Under the pieces are notes generated by a model. That model had not been told where the DNA came from. It saw only the letters and a list, made by a program, of their open reading frames with translations, and made no database searches. Position numbers and translations under genes: made by a program. Below are positions 8,714 through 17,700 of a DNA stretch of 41,625 nucleotides, in pieces. Where the stretch lies: positions 1-41,625 of the forward strand of contig JBEKZL010000024.1 of assembly GCA_049509915.1 (NCBI GenBank), read 5' to 3'. This DNA is from JBEKYD01 sp049509915. Lineage in GTDB: Bacteria; Acidobacteriota; Terriglobia; Bryobacterales; Bryobacteraceae. Positions within the stretch are counted from its first letter, which is position 1. Each line of letters opens with the position of its first letter.

Positions 8714-10081
8714 TTACAGGCGCTTCAGGATGTAGAGATATGGGTAGATAAAGCCTGTGGTTTTCTTCGATTCAACCAGATAAGCGCCGGGCGAGAGCGT
8801 GCCAACGCCGATCCCAAACATGGTCTTGGGGTTGAGCGAATAGGTGAATTGCGTATCGACCCCCTCGCCAACGTGATTGCTGGTGGCCTTCGCATTGGTG
8901 ACGGTCTTGGTGCCGCTCGAGTTGTACAGGGAGTCTTTCACATTAGCCAGCCAGTAGTCGCGAAAAGAGACCGTCGCAACCAGTTTCTTCCAAGGCGACA
9001 GGTCCACGCCGGCGCGCCAGTCCTCAATGTTCTTCCAGGCGAATTGTCCGGTCAGGCTGTTTACGGTTTGGGGGCCATAGAGATAGTCGAAGTTCTCATG
9101 GTGGCCGTCGGTCACGCCGCTATCGCCCGAAGCATAGATGTACTCGCTATTCGGGCGAATTTTCCAGGGCAGGCCGGGCAGGGTCCATCCGCCGCCGCCG
9201 ACAAAGCCGAAAGCGTCGATGTCGTCGTCGGCGTACTTGCCGATCTCTTTGACGGCTTCCACGCTGTAATCGATGGCGAAGGGCGCTTTTCCCGCCAGGC
9301 GTCCCCCCAGATAGATGACATCCGCATTCCCGGCCTTACCGTCCTTGCCCTTTACAATGGCAGCGCCATAGTCGGTTTTCAAAAACGCATAGGGCTCGAA
9401 GGTGGCGCCGGGGATCAGGCTGCCCATCGTTACATAGTCTCCGTAAAAGTGCTCGCCTGGCTTCGGGCGGTCCATGCGTGTAGTGTCGACGGCAACTACC
9501 GAGCCGGCGAACATGTCCATCTTGAATTTAGACTCGGTGATGGTTCCACGAGCAATTTGGAAGGTCTTGGTGACATTACTCCAATCGCCGGAGGAAATCA
9601 ACCGGCCCGATCCGAGGACCATATCCTGGCGTCCCACCCGGAGGTCCACGCCCTCGCCTTCCACTGCCCCTATTTCCACGTAACTCTGGCGCCAGTCGAA
9701 CGGGTCGTCCAGGCTGGTTCCCGGTGAAACTTTGTAGAAGAGAACGCGCGCGTCCTGCGCTTCCCCAAAGAAGCGCAGCCAGGAAAGTGGCCGGTACGCC
9801 AGGCCGAGACGGGTGCGCGTCAACACGTACGAGCTCGCCGGTGTCAGGGCGAAGTCGCTTCCCAAGCCTCCCTCCCACCTGGTGCGGATCTCTCCGCTGA
9901 AGGTGATGGTTTGTTTCAGGTAATCCAAAAGCGAGAAACTGTCGCCGCTGGAAGTCTTTGTGTCGGCAACGGCGGCAGATGGAGGCGCCGTAGTCTGGGC
10001 CCTTCCCAGGTTCCCTGGGTGATACAAGGAGAAAGCGACCGCTAACCCTGCGGCAAGGGGGGAAAACTTACGTGTAATCAT
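8714..10081 (-). CDS. outer-membrane porin, alginate-export (AlgE-like) family
   Basis: Encodes 455 residues. A signal peptide precedes the mature protein (MITRKFSPLAAGLAVAFSLY, cleavage near GRAQ). A short helical segment (FSLLDYLKQTI) leads into strands with alternating aromatic residues: FSGEIRTRWEGGLGSDFAL, YVLTRTRLGLAYRPLSWLRFFGEAQDAR, WRQSYVEIG and LRVGRQDMVLGSGRLIS. This pattern is characteristic of the alginate-export domain barrel. Such proteins form outer-membrane channels for anionic or polysaccharide substrates, but the substrate here cannot be inferred. It appears to be the first gene of a two-gene unit with the chemoreceptor downstream, hinting that uptake or export is linked to chemotaxis. 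AAGG lies shortly upstream of the ATG. Confidence 0.85.
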   Translation of the reverse strand: MITRKFSPLAAGLAVAFSLYHPGNLGRAQTTAPPSAAVADTKTSSGDSFSLLDYLKQTITFSGEIRTRWEGGLGSDFALTPASSYVLTRTRLGLAYRPLSWLRFFGEAQDARVLFYKVSPGTSLDDPFDWRQSYVEIGAVEGEGVDLRVGRQDMVLGSGRLISSGDWSNVTKTFQIARGTITESKFKMDMFAGSVVAVDTTRMDRPKPGEHFYGDYVTMGSLIPGATFEPYAFLKTDYGAAIVKGKDGKAGNADVIYLGGRLAGKAPFAIDYSVEAVKEIGKYADDDIDAFGFVGGGGWTLPGLPWKIRPNSEYIYASGDSGVTDGHHENFDYLYGPQTVNSLTGQFAWKNIEDWRAGVDLSPWKKLVATVSFRDYWLANVKDSLYNSSGTKTVTNAKATSNHVGEGVDTQFTYSLNPKTMFGIGVGTLSPGAYLVESKKTTGFIYPYLYILKRL

Positions 10082-10557
10082 GGTTACCTTATCGACACGC
10101 TTGGTAAAAATTTAGTGTCGAAGACTCCCATGCTTGAGGTCGCCACGCTACTGCGACCGTTGTTGGTCACCGGGGTTGTCAGCTATATGGCCCGCCACCC
10201 AGCCGTTCAACTTTCTGCCGGAAGGTTGGCCCGATATGTCCGATAAGTGTTATGAGTGAGACCGGATTAGTTTGGGCGGGCGCGTACTGTGTCCGATCTA
10301 AACCATCGTCAGATTCGAAGCGATTGGGCTATTGCTCAGCTCTTTCGGGGCGATCGGCCTGATGGCCTACGACTCGTATGGTTCGCAAAATCGCGAGCAG
10401 ACCATGAGTAGCGGTTCACAATCGATCGTCAATTACGTCGCTGAGCGACACGATAGAAGCCCGGTGTGGAGCAAAGCACTTGGGAACGGACTATGAAACC
10501 CGAAACACGGATCATCACGGGGAATGCCCGGTAGATCATAGAGACAAAAACAACTTT
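10082..10557. other. intergenic stretch with a possible membrane-peptide remnant
   Basis: About 475 bases without a solid gene. The first part should carry the promoter of the porin-chemoreceptor unit (minus strand). On the plus strand the frame 10302-10496 is open and encodes a hydrophobic stretch (IGLLLSSFGAIGLMAY) followed by a polar tail, ending at TGA 10494-10496. It has no upstream ATG or ribosome site; the only ATG (10362) is inside the hydrophobic part. It looks like a relic of a membrane protein. Confidence 0.35.
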
Positions 10558-10870
10558 ATGAGACTACTGTCGATCCTCTGCTTCGCGGCGTGGCTTCAGG
10601 CCCAGTCGCTCCAGGTGTACACCATCGATGTGGAGGGCGGCAAACGTACCCTGAGCGCGTTCACTTCATTCGCGGCAGGGTGGCGGAGATTACCGACTGT
10701 GTCCTCGACCCGGCGAAGACAACGGAGTGACTTCGCTCGATACATGGAGAGCAATGGAAAGCCTCGTCGACGCTGGCAGGTACCGGGCCATCGGGCTGTC
10801 GAGCATCAGCGTGAACGAATTGTTGCCCATCTACGAATCCGCAAGAATCAAGCTCTCTAGCTATAGCTAG
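10558..10870 (+). pseudogene. chimeric scar: secreted metallo-hydrolase N-terminus joined to aldo/keto reductase fragment
   Basis: ATG 10558 begins a signal peptide and first strand (MRLLSILCFAAWLQAQ, then SLQVYTIDVEGGK). This resembles the start of exported metallo-beta-lactamase-fold proteins, whose first strand typically reads xIDVEGG. The similarity stops after about 30 codons. Further on, in a different frame ending at TAG 10868-10870, the sequence TSLDTWRAMESLVDAGRYRAIGLS and then NELLPIYESARIK matches the aldo/keto-reductase segment around the conserved 'TWRAMExLVxxGxxRAIGxSN'. Neither enzyme is complete, so this is a deletion or recombination scar of two unrelated genes. Confidence 0.7.
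10857..10870. repeat. 14-bp perfect palindrome
   Basis: CTAGCTATAGCTAG is its own reverse complement. It lies at the end of the aldo/keto-reductase remnant, immediately before the 3' end of the converging kinase pseudogene (stop at 10875), with another CTAG just after it. Function unknown. Confidence 0.6.
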
Positions 10871-10874
10871 CTAG

Positions 10875-13708
10875 TTAGATTGGTTCGTCCGCCTCTAAAT
10901 CGGCGTTAACCACCGGCGGGCGGGCCGAGGGAGGCGCCCAACGCGCCAGCTTCTCGATCAGTTCTGCGCCACGAAACGGCTTGGACAAGTAATCGTCGAT
11001 TCCGGCGCGGAGGCACCGCTCCATCTCGCCCTTCAAGGCATGGGCGGTGAGGGCGATGATGGGGGTGTGGGAGCCGGCGGCCTTCTCCCGGGCACGGATA
11101 GCGGCGGCCGCCTCCAGTCCGTCCAAGCGCGGCATCTGCAAGTCCATGAGAACGAGGTCGAACAGGCCCGGGGCGAACGCGGCCGCGGCCTCCACTCCAT
11201 CGGCGGCGAGCGTCACGATATGGCCGTGTTTCTGAAGCAGCCGGACGGCCAAGGTCTGGTTCACCGCGTTGTCTTCGGCCAGCAGGACGCGCAGGCTGAG
11301 ACCGGTATGATCGGCCGGCGGCGCCGGCGCCGGGGCGACAGGCGGGCCGAACTCCGGCGCTTCGACGCCGAGGACACACTGGATGGCTTTCAAAAGGTGG
11401 GCTTTCGACACTGGCTTGGTCAGGTAGGCCTCGATGCCGATTTGCCGGCAGCGCTGGGCGTCTCCACTCAGGTCCGCCGAGGTCAGCATCATGACGGTTG
11501 CGCCGGCCCAGGCGGGCTCCCGCTTGATTGCTTCGCACAGCATGAAGCCGTCCATATCGGGCATTTGCGCATCGATGAGAATGAGTGGGTAGGCCGGCCC
11601 GGTCGTTCGGGTGCTGTCAAGCCACCGCAGCGCTTCCCCACCGCTAGAGGCGAGAGTAGGGCGCATGCCCCAAATACAGAGGAACTGGTGCAGGATGTGC
11701 CGGTTGGTTGCGTTATCGTCCACCACCAGCACGGGCAGGCCGATCAAAGCCGATGGCGGCCGTACAGCAGTGGTTGCCGCCGCTGGCGGGGCAATCCCGA
11801 AGCGGGCCGTGAAATGGAAGTGGCTACCTTTACCCACGACGCTCTCCACCCAGATGCGGCCGCCCATCATCTCCACCAGGCGGAGTGAGATGCTCAAACC
11901 CAGGCCGGTTCCGCCAAAGCGCCTGGTGGCGGTGCCGTCGGCCTGCACGAAAGCCTGAAAGATGGGCTGCTGTTTCTCCACGGGAATTCCGATGCCTGTA
12001 TCCGCAATGGTAAAATGCGCCTCGACCGAGTCCTGGTCCCTGGAGTGAATCCGCATCTTGGCCAAAACCTGGCCGTGTTCGGTGAACTTGATGGCGTTGC
12101 CAACCAGGTTCACCAGGATCTGGCGGAGGCGCTGCGGATCGCCGGCCAGGCGCGGCGACACGTCCGGGGAGATCTCGCAGAGTAGCTCCAGTCCTTTGCG
12201 GTGCGCCTGTAGGGCCATCGCCTTCATGGTGCAGTCGAACATCTCCCGGATGTCGAACTCGATCCGGTCCAGGGTCAGTTGAGCGGCGTCGACCTTGGAA
12301 ATGTCCAAGATGTTATTGATCACCGCCAGCAGCGAGTCCGCCGAATTTTTCACCGTGCTCAGGTACTCATGCTGCTCGGGCGACAGGCGCGTATCGAGTG
12401 CCAGCTCCGTCATGCCGATGATGCCGTTCATGGGGGTGCGGATTTCGTGGCTCATGTTGGCCAGGAACTCGCTTTTCGCCCGGCTGGCCTGCTCGGCCGC
12501 TTCCCGGAGCGCGCCCGCCTCCTCCAGCTTCTTCCGGATTACGGCGGTCTGCTTTCGAACCCTCCGGCGAAGCACCGCCACCCAGCTCAGAACGGCAAGC
12601 ATCAGAGCCGCCATGCAGGCGAGAACCCGGAGCAGCCGGCCGGAGTTCCACAGCGGCGCCGGCCTGACTACGGCGACATCGGCGGCGCTGCGCAGCGCGA
12701 TGGAGAACGATTGGGGCACCACGTAGTTCAGGATGCCGGCGGTCTCAATGGAGCAGAGACCGGTAACACGAACCACACTGCCCAGTTCCATGTCCGGGAT
12801 CCGGCCGTGTTCGAGGGTGGCATGGAACAGCCTGGCGCCTACCTGGACCACGAGCGAGCTTCGGCTCGAGTTCGAGAGCTGGTCGACGAGCAACGCATCG
12901 ATCTGAACCAGTTCCGAATCATAGGTTCCTTCCATCGGGTCTTCGACCGCGATCCTGGCGGGTACCGGCGGCCGACCGGGTTGGCGGCGCAGGACCTTCG
13001 CATCGTGCATCTCCGGACTGAAGGCGCCGGCACGCGCAAACCCGAGAACATCCACGACGTCGCCGGGGCGCAGGTTGGATGGGACGTGATTCACAATCTT
13101 CAGGCCGGCTCCGGCGTCCTGCACGTAGGAGGGGCCGCTTGGGGGTTGCCAGGGTCACGACGCCACGAACGCAGACGCGATGGGCGGGCGAATCGTGAGG
13201 GGAGAAGCGGAGGAGCTCATCGATGGGGCGCGGTTGCCGCTTCGTGCCCGATTGATAAAGCTCGACCGGAATACACCTTCGATCTGGACGTAACGAAAGC
13301 CCGCGGCACCCGAGAGAATGGCGGAAACCGGGACTGTGGCAGGGCGCGGCAGGCGCTCGCCCGGCAGTAGCGAAATCTTCGTTGCGGCGACGGTTGGAGC
13401 GGATGCGCCCTCGGTTGCGACGCCGACCACCTCGACCAGGTTTCCGTACTGGATGACGCCATGATCCAAGGGCAGGTCCACGCGGGCCGCGCCTGTTTCA
13501 TCCTGGACGAAGATCAGGTTGAACGCCTGCTCGACCAGCGTCACCGAGGCCCGAAAATGGACGGGCGGGCGTGGCTCCTGAACCTGACGCGACAATTCGG
13601 CGAGATGCGATTGAGCGGGGCGACCGGGTGGCTGCCGCGGCAGGAGTTCAGAGCGAACGCCGCGACCGCAAGCACGGCGGCAGTGAGGTGCGGGTTTGGC
13701 CTGGACAT
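10875..13708 (-). pseudogene. hybrid histidine kinase, sensor half frame-broken, kinase/receiver half open
   Basis: The original start is ATG 13708 with a signal peptide (MSRPNPHLTAAVLAVAAFAL). After about 23 codons the frame slips to 13155-13595, which encodes a sensor segment (FRASVTLVEQAFNLIFVQDETG, ending VQIEGVFRS). Near 13265 the reading frame changes again, with apparent loss of sensor sequence, to ELYQSG and RPIDELLRFSPHDSPAHRVCVRGVVT. One extra base near 13150 then shifts to WQPPSGPSYVQDAGAGLKIV. From GTG 13124 to the stop, 749 residues are uninterrupted: membrane helix, HisKA (EFLANMSHEIRTPMNG), HATPase (DTGIGIP, GGTGLGL) and two receivers (VLVVDDN/IDAQMPDMDG, VLLAEDN/MDLQMPRLDG). 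The core could still be made from the internal GTG, but that start lies inside a sensor strand, so I call a pseudogene with an intact catalytic half. Confidence 0.82.
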
Positions 13709-13941
13709 CTGGCTCTATTTGCCTTATCGGCCGATCAACCCAGTCTTTTCAGCGGCTTTGTCGCAGAGTGGCGCCTTCAGCTTAAGCTCGCACATCGAAA
13801 CCATCTTTGCCGCCTTTGACACCGTCACTTTCTGGCGCGGCCCGAAACGGCCGCCGGTATGCCGCCAGCCCGGCCGCGAAGGCGCCAGTGGATTCAGGGG
13901 GCCACAATCGACCACCGCTGCCGGCGCCAGCCGCACGGGAA

Positions 13942-14682
13942 TCATTGGAACTGTAGAAGCACCACTGAGACGTTGTCTGGAGCTCCGCCAGAGCGCGCGG
14001 CCGCGATCAGGGCCTCGGCCTGAGCGGCCGTCGGGTGAGAGGCGGCGACGATAGCAGCGATCTGCTCTTTGGGTAGGGAACCATGGAGGCCGTCGCTGCA
14101 CAGCAGCAGCAAGTCTCCGGCGGCGACTTCCGTCTCTTTCAAATGTACGTCCACATTCTGTTCCGAGCCGGCTGCGCGGGTAAGCACGCTCCGCTCGACT
14201 TCGGTCCGGCCGCTGGAATTTGGGAGGTACATCGAGGCGGTATCGTCCACGCTCAGCTGTTCGAAGGCCGGACCGCGGAGAAGATAGACGCGGCTGTCTC
14301 CGATATTAGCCACGACCGCCAGGCTCCCGTCCACCAAAACGGCGGCAACAGTCGCTCCCATTCCCAAACACTGCAATGAGTCTTCCGCGCGGCGCCAGAC
14401 CTGGCGGTTGGCCAGCTTCACGGCGGTAAAAATGCGATTGGAGGCAAAAGACACTCGCTGGTTGTAGCCATAGGGCCAGGTCACCTCCATCGGATCGGTG
14501 GACGATTCGACGAATTCGCGGATCGTCTGGATGGCGATCTCCGCCGCAAGGTCGCCGCGGCGGCGTCCGCCGACTCCGTCGCAAACCACATACAAACCCA
14601 GCGCATCGTCGAACAGAATCCGGTCCTGGTTCTCGGAACGGACACACCCGATATCGGAAACTCCGTGCGATAGTAAACGCAT
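13942..14682 (-). CDS. PP2C-family Ser/Thr protein phosphatase
   Basis: Encodes 246 residues and removes phosphate from Ser/Thr in the cytoplasm using two divalent metals. Metal and phosphate motifs of bacterial Stp/PrpC enzymes are present: RSENQDR near residue 17, VVCDGVGG near 33, ANIGDSRVYLLR around 125, CSDGLHG around 193 and GAPDNVSVVLLQ at the C-terminus. No membrane helix is visible. The ribosome site is weak. The gene is divergent from the giant Ser/Thr kinase across an 86-base gap. Pairing of such enzymes is the usual arrangement for a kinase and the phosphatase that reverses it, so I infer they share substrates. Confidence 0.94.
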   Translation of the reverse strand: MRLLSHGVSDIGCVRSENQDRILFDDALGLYVVCDGVGGRRRGDLAAEIAIQTIREFVESSTDPMEVTWPYGYNQRVSFASNRIFTAVKLANRQVWRRAEDSLQCLGMGATVAAVLVDGSLAVVANIGDSRVYLLRGPAFEQLSVDDTASMYLPNSSGRTEVERSVLTRAAGSEQNVDVHLKETEVAAGDLLLLCSDGLHGSLPKEQIAAIVAASHPTAAQAEALIAAARSGGAPDNVSVVLLQFQ

Positions 14683-14768
14683 AGGGATGTACTGGAGCCC
14701 CCTCCAAACAAGCTCGTAGGGTATTATAAACTACCGTAGCGCAGGTCTCCATCGCCTGCCGGATTTAA
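14683..14768. promoter_or_regulatory. divergent promoter region of phosphatase and kinase genes
   Basis: The 86-base gap between the divergent starts contains an A/T-rich core, GTAGGGTATTATAAACTAC (14716-14734), with TATTAT/TATAAA resembling a -10 element. It is framed by the inverted tetramers GTAG and CTAC. No convincing -35 hexamer was identified. Confidence 0.4.
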
Positions 14769-17700
14769 ATGATCTCCCGGATCGGGAAGTACACAGTCGA
14801 AGCGGAACTCGGTCGTGGCGGCTTCGGGCAAGTGTATAAAGCCTGGGATCCCGACGTGCGGCAGTCGGTGGCGATCAAGGTCCTGCTTGCCGAAGGCGAC
14901 TCCGACCTGCTCAAGCGTTTCAAACTCGAGGTGGTTACCACTGCCAGCCTCCACCACAAGAACATCGTCACGATTTACGCCAGCGGTGAAGAGGAGGGCA
15001 CGCCGTACCTGGTGATGGAGCTTTTGGAAGGCCAGACGCTCAGCCAGATCGTCAAAGAACGGACGCCATTGTCCCTATTGGATAAGGTCCGGATCATGAC
15101 GCAGGTCGCCGAGGGGCTAGCCTACGCGCATTCCAAGGGCGTCGTACATCGCGATGTGAAACCCGCCAATATCATGTTGCTGCGCGATGGGTCGGTCAAA
15201 ATCATGGATTTTGGCATCGCGCTCGCATCCAACCGCCGGACGGTCAGTATGACGATGGACGGCTTCGTCCTCGGGACGGTGCCGTACATGGCGCCCGAGC
15301 AGTTCACTTCGGATGCGAAGGCCAATGAACAGACCGACATCTTTGCGTTTGGCGACGTTTACTATGAACTGCTCACCGGACACCACCCGTTCGAGCCGTT
15401 CCTGCGCGATTTGAACGCGCTGCGGGTGGCGGTACTTACACACGATCCGCCGGCGGTGAGCCGGCTGGCGCCCGATTGCCCGGAAGCCCTGGAACTGCTC
15501 GTACACCGATGCATCGCCAAGGAACGGGACTTTCGCTATCAGAAGTTCGAAGAATTGCGGCTCGATAGCAGCTCCGTGCTGGTCGACCTGCAGCATGAGC
15601 AGGCAGCGGCGATTTTGCGGGAAGTGCCGGAGCTGATGATCACCGGCGGCCTTCAGGACGCCCGCGCCAAGGTGCGGGAAGCGCAGCGGCTGGAGCCCGG
15701 AAACCGGGAAGCGCGGCAACTGCTCGAAACCATCGACCAGAAGCTGCAGGAGACAATCAACCGCGAGCGCATCTCGGCGCGGTTGGCCGAAGCCGACAAA
15801 CACCTCTCGGAGCGCCGCTTCGCGGAGGCGGTGCAGGCGCTGGAGACGGCCGCCAAGGTCGACCGGGCCGACACGTCGGTCCGAAAGCGGTTGGCCGACG
15901 CGAAGGCGAAGCTGGACGGTGCTGTGCAGGCGAACCGGCTCGTGGAAGAAGCTCGTTCGAAACAGGCGCATGGTGAACTGGAGGACGCGCTCGAACGGCT
16001 CGACAGGGCCATTCGGGCCGATCCGGAGCATACCGAGGCCAGGCGGCTGTTTCCGAAAATAAGCGAGCAACTGGCGCGGCGCGAGCGCGATCAAATTCGC
16101 CAAAAGGCCCTCCGCACCGTATCCGAACACCTGGCCCGAAAACAATTCCCGGATGCCTCGGCGGCGCTGGACGAGTTGGAGAAACAGGATTCCGGAGTGA
16201 CGGGAATCGCGGATCTGCGCCACGAAATCGAGCGCCAGAAGGCCGAAGAAGAGCGCCGCGTTCGGGCGGAGAGGTTCAACCTGGCGTTGGCCAGGACGCG
16301 TGAAACCATGCAGGCTGGCGACCTGGAACGGGCCGGCCAGATGCTGGTTCATCTCACCGCGAATTTCGCCTCCGAGGCTGGGGCGGCCGGCCCGGTAGCG
16401 CTCCTCGGTGAGCAATTGAACGCGCTGCTGCGCGCGCGAGATATAGCCGATTGCCGGCAACGAGCGAACGACCTCATGAATCGGAGGTCTTACCGTGAGG
16501 CCTCGGCGTTACTCGCGGAAACACTGAACCGATATCCCGCCGAGTCCGGCCTCGTCAAGCAGAAGGCATCCGCCGATGCGCTGGAGGAGGCGCGGAGACG
16601 AGCGGAGGCGGTCGCAGCGGTGCTGGAGCGAGCCAATAGGCTGCGCGGCACCGGTGACCTCCGCGGCGCGCTGGCCGCCATCGCGGCCGGGCGCGGACGC
16701 CTCGGCGAAGAGACGGCCTTGGCCGACCTCGCCGGGCAGCTCGAAATCGAGGTCGAACGGCAGCGCTATGCCGAGGGCCTCGAGCATCTGATCGAATCCG
16801 TCCGAGCGCTTATGGCCACCGGGAAGCACGAGGAAGCCGTCGACCGCATCACGCAGGCGAAAGACTATTCCGGGGAAGCGGAAGTGGTGGCGCTACTGGT
16901 GACCGCGCGATCGACGCTGGCGCTCAAACAGGAACAGAAATCGGCCGCCCAGGCCCTGGCCGACGCCTCCAGCCTGGGAACACAGCGGGATTGGAGCGGC
17001 GCCATCCGCATTCTGGAGGATGCGCGATCGCGTTACCCGCACAATACGGATTTGTTGCAGGCCCTGGACCGTTTCCGCGGTGAGATGGAGCGCGAACAGC
17101 GCCGTGATTCGATCGAGAGACACCGGACCGCGATTCTTCGTGAAATCGAGGCAGGTCTCTGGGAGCAGGCTGACAAAACCCTGCGCCGGGCGCGGGCGGA
17201 ATTTCCGGATGAAGGAGCGTTTCTCGAACTGGCCGAGCGCATTGAGGGCGGATTGCGGGAACGGGCGATCCAGGAAGCCATCTCGCGCGTCCGCGCAAAA
17301 CTGACAGCCGACAGCCTGCCGGAAGCCATGCGCCAGCTCGAGGAGACACAGGCGGTGTTTGCCGGAGATCGGAGATGGCAAGATCTCCAGCAAGAGATCG
17401 CGAGATGGCGTGAATACGAGGCTGGTCTCGAAGAGGCCAGGCGGCTGCTGAGCCAAGGCAACCCGACTCAAGCGGAAGCATTGCTGACCGGCCTGGTGAC
17501 GAACGCTCCCGACCTCCGCGCCAGTCAGATGATCGGCGCGATCCAAAACCAGCGGGCCGGGCGCGCGGCGGCGGCCCAACTCGTGCGGCAGTCCCTGGAG
17601 CGGAATGACACGGCTCAGGCTACAGCGGACCTGAACACGGCGCAGGCGAAATTCCCCGGCGAACGCCTGTGGACCGATCTTCAGGCGGAGATCGCCGCGC

